Assembly: GCF_019320115.1 (NCBI RefSeq)
Contig: NC_089581.1
Span: 67,856,166 to 67,920,165 of the forward strand
From: Miscanthus floridulus
Lineage: Eukaryota; Streptophyta; Magnoliopsida; Poales; Poaceae
DNA: 64,000 nt
Direction: 5' to 3'
Below, piece after piece: positions 1 through 11,936 of this stretch (within the stretch, counting starts at the first letter, position 1; every line of letters begins with the position of its first letter). The notes under the pieces are model-generated. The model did not search any database, was not told the origin of the DNA, and saw only the letters and a program-made list of their open reading frames with translations. A program made the position numbers and the translations under genes.

Positions 1-180
1 TTCACCATTGCCATCATCCATCGGCACCAAGTCTTGCTCAAGCTTCACCGCCACGCGGTCCATCACTCCAAACCCTTTAACTTGCCCTTCACGCTTGCAA
101 TCGGTCCATCAAACCAAGTCTTGTCTTGATCTTCTCCACCTTGATCACATGACTCAATGTCATGTCTCATGTGCATTTAA
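1..180 (-). mobile_element. SIRE-like LTR, left segment (cut by window edge)
   Basis: This stretch matches the copy at about 49700-49880 closely and resumes at 4848 after the solo LTR at 181-4847. It is the inner part of an LTR whose minus-strand start is at 5027. The rest lies left of the window. No protein is encoded. Ty1/copia SIRE/Maximus-like affiliation is inferred from the LTR start (see 4848-5027). Confidence 0.75.
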
Positions 181-3100
181 TGTAACAGAACTGACCAAAT
201 CATAAGAACGTAAGTACAAAAACAATCACCGAAGCGATCAAATTCCTGTACTTAAGCTCCCATAATCCCGGTAGTCCAGAAATCACGAAGGATTTCAACC
301 AACTCTCGACATACAAACCAAGATTGTAATGATTCAACACAACACATCATCTGTTACAACATTTCACAAGTAGCATTCGGATTACATCCATCAGAGTTGA
401 ATTAGAATATTACAAACCAAGTTTGAGTGTGCGGAAGCAACATAGTTTAGTACAAAACATCAAGGTTTTCAAATACATTGCCAAGTCTGAGTCATGTCCC
501 ACAAAAGCATTATCAGGTCCGAGAACTAGTAGAGACCGCGCCCAACGGTCTAGTCTTCATCCCCAGCTGGGAGAAGGCAGTACTTGCAGCAACCAAAGTA
601 GAACTGGTCATCTGCAACAGGTGGGAGATAAACCCTGAGTACGAGAAGGTACTCAGCTAGACTTACCCGACAAAAATAGAAATAAAGACACCAAGGATCA
701 TGCAAGGCTTTTCAGGTGGGCTAGCTTGACACAGTTGCAGAAAAGAGCTTAAGATTATGGTAACCAATTTAAACTTAGCATCAAGCTTATCATTATTTAC
801 CTGTCCACTAGATTAGCACCTGTACTAGAGCACTCACTTATTAGGAGCAAACAGTATTAACCATAGCAGGTATAATAAGGCTGTCATCATCATATCATCA
901 TTGCCGAACCATTATGTTATTAAGTGTATCTACATTGGAGATAAGCCCGTCAAGTTCTCACTAACCGGGAGAGACGGCGATTCGAATCGAATTACAACTC
1001 AGCTGAGGGGGTATTCCTAACTCTCACCCTGGCATACTTAGCAAGGGTAGCCATGGGTTACCTTTGGTACAACTCAGGAACCAAATTCGCGGGTTCGATC
1101 AGCGCCAGCGCTCTCAGGGATTACCCTTCTGCCAGGACGATCAGGACTTTTAAATCACCTGCCCTTGGACTCACGCCTACAGCTCCCTTCCGAGGCATAC
1201 TTTATACTTATTGACTCCCGGCCTGAGTTGAGCTACTCGGCTTCACGGTCGGTCTCTAGACCCGGCCAACTAAGAGAGAGGCATGCGTTCAACATGAACA
1301 GGAAAGGCTCCAAGAATCAGTCCTTAAGCGACGCGGACAGAGTCACTGCAAACCGGCAAGCCTCCATCCGGTCTTCATTTCAAATTAAGACTGGTTCTTT
1401 TCCACGATAGCAAATATAGCCAACCGTGCCACATGTATATTCCTATATCTCGCAGGTGACAGGAAATCACCCGACTTCTACCACGTTTAAGCAGGGATAA
1501 GCACTACTCGAGCCTAAGCTACATGGGATTTAGGGTAACAATATCTGGACAAGGAATTGGGTAACCAATGCAGCAAGTGTTTGCATCCAACACCTAAACT
1601 TAATAGAACAATATATATATGTAACAATAATACTGTACTGCATTTCAGAAATTAGGAGGCTTAATATGCTTCAGGGCTTGCCTTTCACAAAGTTGCAAGG
1701 ACGGTGATCCGAACACTCAACGGCGACCTCGTCTGGCACTTCTCCTGAAGGCTGCTCCTCCTGAACCTCCGGTGTCGACTGCTGCTGCTCGCTCGGTTCC
1801 TCGAATTCCAGCAGGGTTACTCCTTCCAGTACACCTATTGCATGCCGATGCAAAATATAAATATCATGGATGCATAAGGAATGACATGATGCTCATGATG
1901 AATGAATCACAGTGAGTGTTTACGAAAGTATCACTGGACACTCGTTTACCGAGTAATTAGCTCTATTCAAATCACTTTAAGCATGTATCTACTTAACTTA
2001 AAGACAAGATCAACTTACCTAACTTGCATAACCTAAGATAAAGATGCTCATCTTCAGTTAAAGGCCTAACACCTAGGAACATTACCACAACTTAGAAATA
2101 ATAAAGGTATACATAATTTAACATTTAAGTTTCATATGCATACAAGTAGTCCCTTAATTAAATCACAACTAAAGTTCTACAATTCCAAATGACTTGCATG
2201 AGGACATTCTGGAAAGCTTATGAAATTCTCTACAAAACATTTGTAAACATCAAAGCATGATTCTTATGTTAACTAATCAATTTCCAGCAAACCTAGAATC
2301 TGTCCAGAATGACGGGGTTACTAACTTAATTATTTAATGATTGTGCAAAAGCATACTTTGATCAAACCAAGTTTACCAACTTGTTTTGCATACCTAATAA
2401 ACATCAGAAAGTATAGTGTCAACTTCTAGATAAATTATTTAATACCCTTTTCTAATTTATCTAGTTAATTAGGTGATTAAAGCAATATATAGTAAAACTA
2501 TTTATAAAAATCTACAAAAATTACAGTAGCTATCTCATGCTGCACATAGACCATCATAAAAATTTCAAAGCCATTGAGTAAGTATAACAGTCTACACAAA
2601 GATGATAAGGCATACTGGCTTAAAATGGCATAATTAAGAAATCCTAATGAAAAGTGTCAAGCAACAGATTTCACATTTTTCCTAGCATCATTCTAGCATA
2701 AGAATAGTACCCACCAAATTTTACCTTTACTGGATCTATAGAAAAATTATGAAAATTCACATAAGATCCACCCATTAATAAAAGGAAATTCTATAACTTA
2801 AAAACTACACATGCACTAGCTCTGAAATTTTAACCAGAGACTCTACTAAACCAAAATAGAGGACCCACAAAATTTCATAATTTTTGGGCCACAGAAACTC
2901 AAGATAAAATTCAAACAAGTTTGCATGCTTCTAAAAACACATTTCAAACTCCTATTTAATTCATCCTATTTTTCTAAAACATGTGCTCATATACTATTTT
3001 TGTTAAATACTAGACAATACTAGGAACTCAACAAAATTAGAACCATGGCATTTGGATCTATATACTAAGAAATACAAATTTTTGAATATCAATACAAATC

Positions 3101-4847
3101 TGTGAAATAATAAAACAAAATAAATAAGGAAATAAAACTCAGCCACAGCTGGGCCGGCCCGAAGAATCACGGTGGCCCACGACTCACATGCTAGCGCGGC
3201 CCAACGCGACGCGGCCCACGCTGGGCTCCCGCCTCAGCCACGACGGCTGACAGGGAGGACCCGCGTGTCAGCGAGACAGGCAGGGGAGGAGAAGGGGACG
3301 GCGGCGAAGCTCGTCGCCGGTAGCTTCTCCGGCGAAGGCAAGGGTGTCTACATGCTCGCCTCATCCTAGCGGACCTAGGGGAACCCTCATTCGTAGCTAT
3401 TGACACGACAAGGAGGGGTGGCGATGGCCACGGCGGCGCTCGGCCACGGCACGGCTGGCTCCGACGACGATACGGCGTCGCAGCCCTAATGGTTGGCGCT
3501 ACGGGCTTCGGTGGTGCTCACCGGACCTAGCTACAGGCAGAGGAGGGGTGGAAAGGTCATGCGGACAGCTGGCCACGTGGAGCGCCAACTCCGGCGAGGT
3601 CCCGCCATGGCTGCGGTGGGGGAAAATGGCGAATACGCCCTTACCGAGGCTCAATCGACTCGATTGAACGGTGGAGGTGATGGAGGGGAACACGGCGAGG
3701 CTCTGGGTGAACGGAGCAATGCGTTTTTGCAAAGGTGAGCAAGCAAGGCGAAGGCGGAGCAATGGCGGAGCGGTGGCTTCACAACGGCTCAGACGCGCGC
3801 GTGGGTTGAGCGAATGGAGCAGGGCCGAAGCCGGGGTGAGCGCGGCGCTGGCTTGAAGTGGAGGACAACGTGCTGCGGCTTCAGATCAGCCATGGCGTGT
3901 GGCAGCACGATCAACCGGCCGACAACGCGCGGCGCACATGCGTCCGACGTTTTCTAAAAACGTTCGGTCACTGTAGCGCGCATTCAGTCGACTTGGATCG
4001 CCTGACAGCGTGAATTCAACGCCTTACTATGGCTAATCCAGTGATGCTTTGCAGAAATGGTGTACATGAAAAATGTAGAGGTACCATCCAGCTACATTTT
4101 CCTTTCAAGGACCATTTCCTAATTCGCCATGGATCAGCAGTTATATGAAGCCCAAGTTGGCCTGATCCAACTGAAAATGCAGTTTAAGACTTAGACAAAT
4201 TTTTCAGTGAAATCAGCATGTAATTTTGACTTGTGGGCCATGTTTGAGCATGTTCCACACATTTTCATGAGTTGGCCATAAAACAACTTTTGTTCCTTGA
4301 TAAATTAGCTACAACTTTTGTAAAGAGTGTACAGCCATGCAAAGCTTCCAAGTTGGACTTTTTAAATAGTCAAACTATGACACTCCTAGAGTCAATTCAA
4401 GTCAAACATGCAATCAAGGGCATTTTGGTCATTTTGATCTACATGAACAATGTCCAAACAAGTAACCTAAGTGTAGTTAAGGTGTAATAGACCATGATCA
4501 ACCATTTTACAAAATTGTTATACCACTTCTAATGATCACATGTGATAAAGAAAGTAAAACAAGCAATTCATTCATATGTTGCAATGACATGTCTCACATG
4601 TTTCAAGACCTTGTTGTCATTTTATAATTGCCACATTACTACCATGTTGCCATGTTTCAAGGTATGAGAGTTTCATGTTGCATTCCCATGTTGCACTACT
4701 ACCACTCTAAGCAATCAAGCATGAAACACATACAATTTAAAATGTTGCATACGTATGTTTCAATGATAATGGCATGATGACATGGATAATGCACATGTTT
4801 ATGAAATGACATGCAATTAGTAGAAGCCAAACACCTAGGGTGTTACA
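181..4847 (-). mobile_element. Solo LTR of a gypsy-like retrotransposon, 4.67 kb
   Basis: The segment begins TGTAACAGAA and ends GGGTGTTACA on the plus strand, giving TG...CA termini with matching inverted ends. It is flanked by a perfect 5-bp target duplication, TTTAA at 176-180 and 4848-4852. No gag-pol, primer site or polypurine tract lies inside, so this is a solo LTR left by LTR-LTR recombination. Inside it has an AT-rich body, a GC-rich block at about 3140-3960 and the conserved hairpin module at 612-666. Minus orientation is set by comparison with the related LTRs at 50958 and 58924. The small ORFs in the GC block have no recognisable domain. Confidence 0.88.
612..666 (-). other. LTR mini-intron-like hairpin module, copy A
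   Basis: On the minus strand the 55-nt segment starts GTAAGT after CGG and ends TTGCAG. Between them lies the perfect stem CTGAGTAC/GTACTCAG with a 6-nt loop (plus-strand 635-642 and 649-656). The same layout recurs in four other LTRs of this window. Function is unknown. Confidence 0.75.
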
Positions 4848-5027
4848 TTTAAGCTCCTTTATCATCACATGTGTGAGCTTTGCAACATCTCTAAGCCACT
4901 TTCACCTTCATGGCATATGTTGCTCACACACACGTACCTGTGGACTAATCACCTATGTATCTCACATAAACACAATTAGTCCACCTAGTTTGTCACTCAA
5001 TTACCAAAACCAAACAAGGACCTTTCA
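4848..5027 (-). mobile_element. SIRE-like LTR, right segment (LTR start)
   Basis: This continues the LTR interrupted at 180/4848, where TTTAA is duplicated. On the minus strand it begins TGAAAGGTCC at 5027, as does the complete copy ending at 50059. It abuts the gag-like region of another element at 5028, which suggests it inserted there. The other half of its target duplication lies outside the window, so this cannot be tested. Confidence 0.75.
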
Positions 5028-5039
5028 GTTGGCTGCACC

Positions 5040-6529
5040 ATTCCTCTAGGGGCTTGCCTAGATACTCCACCTCATCTTGAGGAGTTTAACAGGAGCTACA
5101 TCAGAGAGTATTTTGAGAATGTGGTTATGAGGCGTCCTGTTGACACACGTGCTCATCCCATGCTCAACTATGCGAGAAAGCTGAAGATGGTGGAGGAAGC
5201 ATGTGAGAACAATCCCTATGAGCAGCCAAAGGATTTGGAGATAGACTACAGGTTTTGGAATGAGTTTTATTCCAACTTCTATACATCTGTGAACTTCAAC
5301 TCTAAAAAATCCAAAGTTGTGAAGATGCAGTATGTTGATTAGGAGGAGATGAAGGCAAAGAATGAGCCAGAATTCAATAAGGTGATCAAGGCTTGTGAGT
5401 TGTTTGGCCTCACTGATATTATGAGCTTCAGATATAATTGGAATAAGGAAGTGCTAGCCCAGTTCTATGCCACTTTCTTCTATAGTATCTACACTGATGA
5501 GATTCACTAAATGATCGAGGGACGGCATTATAGAGTTGATTTTGTGACTTTCAGTCGGATCCTTAGTTTTGGAGAGGAGGAGCGGGGCTTCACTTACATT
5601 CATGATGAGGCTAGAGCTGAGATCTACGACATTACATATATGTGGATTGATAGGAGAAGTGCAGATGGGAAGGTCAGTGGCCTAAAGAGCTATTATTACA
5701 TTCTGAATAATTTGATCAGGCACACTATCAATCCTAAGGATGGAGCAGCATCTGATCTTAATGGATATGTCAGGAATGTGCTTGCTAGATTTGCTCCTAG
5801 AGATGACAGGTTTAATGTCCCTCGCTCCATGTGGCATGAGCTGAGGGATGCCATGGAGGATGGGAGAAAGGGGATACCCTATGCCCCCTATCTCATGTTT
5901 ATGACTAAGAGGGTCTCTGGTTATAGATTTGAGAAAGATGGTCTTCACACCGTCTACAAAACTGAGAAGACTCGAGGAGCAGGTGCTAGCAGGGTAGTGA
6001 GACACTCTCCATCAGTTGAGGATGTGCCTTAGTCATCCCGATCTAGACCTCGCAGGGAAAAGAAGATGGAGAAGTTTGGGAGATGGATTAAGGCCATCTT
6101 CACCACATGCACTTATGTAGCGAGGACCGCATATCAGGACCGGTTGGAGAACCATGAAGCCAACTAGGAGGCTAGAGAGCGTGCAGGGCTACCACCTCTT
6201 TCTCTAGTTCAGTCACCGTCGAGGTTTGATGACCTCCCTAGCCTATCTAATCTAACATAGATTTAGAGGATAAGGAGGAGGAGCAGGAGCAGCCAGAGCT
6301 TGATCCACACACCAGTTTAAGGACCACCTTGCAGTCCATAAGGAGGAGCACTAGGCGTGAGCACCACACTTCGACCACTCATCACCAAGGGAGGGTGGTG
6401 GTGTCTTCTTCTTCCTCCTCCTCCGACGATGATGATGATGGTGGTGGAGAGGAGGATGTTGTAGGTGTCAGTGGAGCTGCTGGTGGGGATGATGTTGATT
6501 GGGACACCATCCAAGAGGATGAGGAGTGA
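5040..6529 (+). pseudogene. Gag-like gene of a non-autonomous retrotransposon, decayed
   Basis: A single plus-strand frame runs from about 5040 through in-frame stops at 5340, 5508, 6030 and near 6165, to about 6260. The reading then shifts to another frame that ends at 6529. Recognisable stretches are FWNEFYSNFY early and MIEGRHYRVDFVTFSRIL from 5511. The tail is rich in Ser and Asp (6400-6529). The pattern resembles the family often labelled putative plant transposon protein, the gag-like product of non-autonomous elements in grasses. That label is from family memory and was not searched. No zinc knuckle, protease or reverse transcriptase follows. The gene lies upstream of a polypurine tract and an LTR, consistent with one defective element whose 5' end was cut by a later LTR insertion at 5027. 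It cannot make a full-length product. Confidence 0.65.
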
Positions 6530-7164
6530 GTGTTGGTCTTTCTTCTTTTTTCTCTTTTTGGTGCTTTATGCCAAAGGGGGAGAAAATTAGAGGGGTCAAC
6601 AGCTTTTTCGACACATGGAGGTTGCTGCAGCTAGAGTCATGTTTGTATCCGTTTAGAGTAGTCTTCATTAGATAAGAGTTTGAGAGTCCATTAGAAACTC
6701 TATTTGTGTAATAATGCTACTTAAGTACTTTTTATATGTGTGGGATATGGATATATATTAATCTATGTTGTCGCTTGTGATACAATTATGCTAGAATATA
6801 TATCTTTATATGTATCACATGTTGTGTGGTATCTATTCTAATCTGTGCTGTTACAGCAAGTGCGACAGTGCCACACTCTGGTGCGGCAGTGTCGCACCCA
6901 ACTATAATAGCAAACCATGTTGTGCATAAACTATCATTTGTATCACATTTTACATACCTAACACAGTATGCAGCACCCCACAAGAGCATGGATGTAGGGG
7001 AAGCCTCATCACTTTCACTAAAATGTGAATCTTGGCTTATTATGCTAATTTGAGAATTTAATTCTCTATTCACATACTTAGGGGGGCTCTACACCCATGG
7101 CTCAAAAATCTCAGTATTTATTTTATATCTTTTGTAAGCTCTAATTAGGTTGTCATCAATCACC
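6530..7164 (+). other. 3' non-coding region of the gag-like element
   Basis: No domain-bearing ORF is present. A purine run, AAAGGGGGAGAAAA near 6573-6586, is of a kind often seen at the end of the coding part in SIRE-like elements. GTGCGGCA-type palindromes occur at 6860-6897. Confidence 0.5.
6860..6897. repeat. Two 17-nt near-palindromes of the GTGCGGCA type
   Basis: GTGCGACAGTGCCACAC (6860-6876) and GTGCGGCAGTGTCGCAC (6881-6897) are imperfect self-complementary units four bases apart. Related units recur inside the adjoining LTR at 7513-7567. Confidence 0.7.
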
Positions 7165-7176
7165 AAAAAGGAGAGA
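7165..7176 (+). other. Polypurine tract
   Basis: AAAAAGGAGAGA lies one base before the LTR start at 7178. This is the expected primer site for plus-strand DNA synthesis and marks the following LTR as the 3' LTR. Confidence 0.8.
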
Positions 7177-7177
7177 T

Positions 7178-8447
7178 TGAAAGTGCAATCAAGCCCTAAT
7201 TGTGGGTTTTGGTGATAATGACCACACAATTAGAGAACTAATAAGATTTATCGAGATGACAAGCAGGAAATTCATGTTTGAGGATGCTACACAAAATGGA
7301 GGAGCCCCCAATTACAAATGTAGATGGCTTCAAACTCAAAAGAGGTTTAAATTCTTTTATATTTTGAATTTAAGTATAGGAAAAGTCGTACTATAAAGGG
7401 GACACAATGCTTAAGCTAATATGTGCTACCAAGTGCTCAAACATACATATGCATCCTCAGATTCATAGCCAAGATAGTCTATACTTCACTCTTACCCTTG
7501 CTGTCTTGCGTGGTGCGGCACTGCCGCACTTGAAGAGAGGCATTATGGCAGTGCGGCACTACCGCACTGAGCCTGTGGCACTGCTATGACTTAAGTGACC
7601 GTTGGGGGCTAGGGGTATTTATACCCTTCCTCTTCCTTCCCAACGGTATACTATCTCTTCTTCCTCACTCCAGCTCGTCCAAAACAGAAAGGAACCTCTC
7701 TCTCTCCCTCCATTGTTGACCTCAAGCCCCCAAGCAAATCCATTGATTTCCCCATCAATCCTTGAGGGAAAAGGATCCAAAACTCGATTAGAGAGTAGCT
7801 TCATTGAATCCCCAACTCTAAAGAGCACTTAGTTCATGTTTTAGCTGGTGGTTGAGTTTGTTACTCTTGGAGCTTGGCTCCTAGAAGGCTAGAGCATCGC
7901 CTATAAAGCTTGCCAACTTGTGTGGTAGCCTCGAGAGGTTTGTAACCATCTCTTGAAGCTTGTAAACTCACCTCTCATCTCAAGAGTTAAGTCTCTTGAC
8001 TTAAGAACGAGGAAGGGTTGAAAAGCCCTAAGCCTTAGTGGCTAACCTCAACAATGTGGAGGTAGGCAAGTCTTGATGACGAGCTAAACCACGAGATAAA
8101 TCATTATGTCACTTATGGTTGATTTACATTACTTGCATGACATATTGTGGTTGAGGTGATTTCTAGGGTTTCTAGTCGATCTACTTGTGTATGGTGTTTC
8201 TACTACTTCTAGCTATTGATCTATGATTGTCATACCTAAAGTAAGCCAGGAAATTTCTTCCGATCTAAGTTTTCATTCATAGATTTTGAACTATGACTTG
8301 AAGTTGTCTACAGGTGTGATAGTGCCACTGTTTTGGTCCGGTAGTGCTGTAGTCTGGCAGTGCCCATAGGGTGAATTTGATAAAAGTTTGAGTGCTTGTT
8401 TTGATAGGCCTATTCACCCCCTCTCTAGGCCAACCAGAGATCCTACA
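7178..8447 (+). mobile_element. 3' LTR, SIRE/Maximus-like, 1.27 kb
   Basis: It starts TGAAAGTGCAATC directly after a polypurine tract and ends ATCCTACA, giving TG...CA termini. A pyrimidine-rich block with CACCCCCTCTCTAGG lies near the 3' end, as is typical of SIRE-like LTRs. No matching 5-bp duplication is found across the visible flanks, as expected because the 5' LTR is missing from the window. The family assignment rests on the terminal sequence only. Confidence 0.75.
7513..7567. repeat. GTGCGGCA palindromes inside the LTR
   Basis: GTGCGGCA-C-TGCCGCAC (7513-7529) is a perfect palindrome around one central base. A second unit, GTGCGGCACTACCGCAC (7551-7567), has one mismatched position. 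Such units could fold into tight hairpins in RNA or single-stranded DNA. Confidence 0.8.
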
Positions 8448-9480
8448 GTGTTTGTCTATCCTTAGACCATAAAACCATAGGAATCTATTTCAACCTCTGC
8501 TAATTCTACCCTTGTGTTGTCCTTGGATGAACTAGCTAGAAGAGTACCTTTGTTCCTTGTGGAAAATACGATACCCTGAATACTTTCGGGTGAAGTGCTA
8601 CAACAGTAATTCTGTGCGCTTGCGGATTATTTCTATATGCGTTAAGAAATATCAACATCTACCATATGTTCCAAAATCTAGGGTGCATCCACGAGTAGCC
8701 AAAAGTTTAAGCACCACTCTTATACTAACGATTACTACTTTAACCCAAGAGCTTAACAAGGATTAAAGCAGTCAAACGAGTTGTGATCTTGATGAGCACA
8801 AAGAACACAATACTTACTTTGGATTATAAATCAATTACCAAAGATGTCTTAGACACAGCCTCGAGCAGAACCTGAATCCGCTAAGGTACAAGTCGAAGAG
8901 AGAGCACCGACAAACCCGGTACTTTCTGCAAACTCTTCCCTCGCTCTCTATCTCTCTATTTTCTATGTACAAAGAACAGAGCCTACTATAGAAGACTATT
9001 CTTCTCTTCAATTGTGATCCCTTCTGAAGGGGGGATATGGGTGTCCTTTTATAGGGGTACCCGACATCCTATAGCCCCATGAATCCATGCTCCATCTCGA
9101 CTCTCCATTTTAAACCTGACTTGAATACATGGTGGAGACTAATTTTTGAAGTTGGTGGAGGATCCCCGATTCACAAGAGGCAGATTGGTGGGACCAGGGG
9201 GTCGACCAACCTATAGGTGGGGTCACCCAGTCCCCCTGGCCTCCAATCCTATTGATCTTTGTCGGTAAGTTGTGGACGGTGGATTAGAGTCCAATAGAGT
9301 CGGTTCCGTTATAGGATAAAATCAAATATTTGAAATAGTATGGCCCACTTGATCCATTTTCTGGATAATCCTCCTATATTCATAATTTCACCAAAACTTG
9401 TGTAACTTGTCAGTTTAAAACACTATATCTATGTTGGTGATGGAAATTTAGCATATGCACATGACATATTGATGGTTTAT
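8448..9480 (-). mobile_element. Degraded LTR-retrotransposon debris
   Basis: Sequence near 8540-8640 resembles 5' internal or LTR regions of grass retroelements. On the minus strand CTATAAAAGG (9045-9054) looks like an LTR TATA box. No termini, target duplication or ORF with a domain could be fixed. Family unknown. Confidence 0.4.
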
Positions 9481-11501
9481 GATGAATGTTAACGACCGTC
9501 AGCACTTATGCACTGCCGCCTCCTCCAAAACAACCATTATCGCTGCCCTCTTCTGTGTCACCACCTTGGTTCTCTCCTCTCTCCCAACCTAAGACCCACC
9601 GGTGGCTAGAGGAGAGGGGATCCGACCTCTTCATAATTTATTGATCTTTAGGGTTTTGTTTTTGGCTTTATCAATGAGGTGGTGGTGATGATGGTGTATT
9701 GAGATAAGGTCTCTCTAGTCTCTTGCTACCTCAATGGTGTTAGATCTAGCGTCGATGAATGGCCGATGAGAGTTTTGTTTGTTAGATATGTTGGTTCTCT
9801 TCAAATCTTGGTAGTTGGTGTGCTCATCAGGGAAAGTAATTGGTTGGTTTTTAATGTAGTGATTTCAACTTCTTTTAGTTTGTTCTACAACAAGGTCTAG
9901 CATCTCCAATACTCTATTCTAATGGTGAAGGATTGTAAGTCTATGTTTCCTGGAGGGTTCCTCCAGCCAATGTTCTTTCACTAGGCACTAAATCTTGTTG
10001 CCAATAGCGAGTGTCTTTTGTTGTCCTTAAAGACTTGTTTGGTGAGGGTATTTGTAGGTGTCCCTTTTCTTTGTTGTCTTCAGTGTTATTTTTGAGCTCT
10101 GGTAGACAGTGGACGATCAAAAGAAGAAGACGACTGAAATGGTGTTTGATGTACTCTAATTTTTTAAGTCGTTTGTCATGTTATCTATTTTTTGTACTAG
10201 CTAGCCTTTGTTTTTCTTGATATATATCAGATATAACATATAAGGCACTCTTGTAAGGGTCTATAAAAATAATCCCTTCTGCAGCCCATATTTTAGCTAG
10301 CCCCATGGCCCCTCAATCTTTCACAACAAAAATTGTGTGTGCTCTCTATGCTAGGCTTGTTTGGATGCAACCCTTCATTGCAAGCTTGGATCTTTGCTTA
10401 GAACCTGCCTGGGTTGCATTTAGTTGGAGTCCCGAGCTTTTAACCTAAAGAGAAAATATGTCCGTGCAATTGGACGTTCAGCTTGTTGCTTGATTACTAG
10501 AAGATTTGTGGCTTGAAAATTTATCTAGCAATCATGCCATGCATTCTAATTTGTCTGGGATTCAAACTCTACATTATGCTTGAACTCATTCTGCTCTAAC
10601 TCAATATGTTAGGAAGTTAGCAAAGTTGCAGGAAAAGAAATTCGCTAATCAATTGAGCTCGCTGGTTAGCATTTGTGCCGTGATGGGTTTAGGAAAAATC
10701 AATTGGAGGCATACACACTGTTAGATTTAGTTTTCTAGATGTGCTCTGTTTTGTGGACAGAACCAGAGACCTATTTTTGCCATGTTAGTACTTAAGATAA
10801 CTACAGACAGTTTTAGATCACAGAAAATAATCATCACCGGCATGGTTAATGAACTCCATAGAAGTAAACACGGTTGCTAGCGCTGGACTAAACTTGTTTG
10901 TGTGAGGGACAAGTCTGGTATGCTTGTTCGTGTAGTATGCCATGAGTGCCATTCCTATTTAGGTGCTAATTTGTTGGTTAAAATCCATGGGTGCAATCTA
11001 CTGTTCACATTAGATTGGATGAAAGCAAGCTATGGGGTGGGCCGAGAAAACAAATTCATTTGATTTGAAGTGGGGTTGGATTGGGGTGGGTTTTAGTCAA
11101 TTAGTAGGGCTACTGCACTTGTTGTAGCTCATTCTAGGTCCAAGAAAGTGCTTGAATTAGGAGATGCTTATGGTGTTTTTAATTATTGTGTCTTTGCCTG
11201 TACATAAGGATGGAATTTTCTTTGTGGTTTAATTTTGTTTGCCTGCACTTGTTTTGCTGCTTATGCTCCTTACAATCCAATGCCAGTTCTATTTGGTTTA
11301 GAGTTGAGATCATTACAGCCTAGTCTGTTCTCCATTTCATGATCTGAAGTCAAAGCTTTTCATGCTCATTAACACTTGCATGTCCAATGTTTATGTTTCA
11401 AGTTTTGGAGAACCAAATGATATTGAGGTAGTATGAGGATAAATTAGCTTTGTTCGTTTGCCCAAAATGTTTCTGTTTCTATCAAGTTGCTACGTAGAAT
11501 A
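9481..11501. other. No gene or element recognised
   Basis: About 2 kb of moderately AT-rich sequence with only short ORFs that lack domains. It is bounded on the right by the split solo LTR at 11502. It may be old intergenic or intronic DNA, possibly once continuous with 30699 onward. Confidence 0.5.
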
Positions 11502-11882
11502 TGTGGCAGAACCACCTAAATAATATGACCCACGTGCACCTATCATTGTCCTAAAGACCTCTGACTGTTGCACACGAGAGCTAGATCATTTCAAAAGTCT
11601 ATCGAGTGTCCACGCAGAACCCCGAATCATACACATTTTACAACTCATACAGGATCAACATTGAGTTACCATAACATTACAACAGTTGGTACAAAAATAA
11701 CTTACATCAGAGTGCGGAAGACGTATAACATTAGATTATAAAACATGTTCAAGTAAAACTTAAGTTCCAAAAGATGAGTAGTACTACAGAAGCAACTTAG
11801 GTGAAGCATCTAAGGTAGATGAGACAGCCAGATCATGTCGAGCCTACTGACATGACCTCGATTAGAAGCACCTATCACATCC

Positions 11883-11936
11883 TACAACAAGAGTTAACAA
11901 ACCCTGAGTACTTGAGGGTACTCAACAAGTCTTACC
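11883..11936 (-). other. LTR mini-intron-like hairpin module, copy B
   Basis: 54 nt, minus strand: GTAAGA start after CGG, TTGTAG end, and the stem CTGAGTAC (11905-11912) with GTACTCAA (11919-11926), which pairs over seven bases. Confidence 0.7.

Noticed and set aside
6400..6460. TCC/GAT-rich tract as an independent microsatellite locus
   Set aside because: It encodes the Ser/Asp-rich tail of the gag-like pseudogene and is short.
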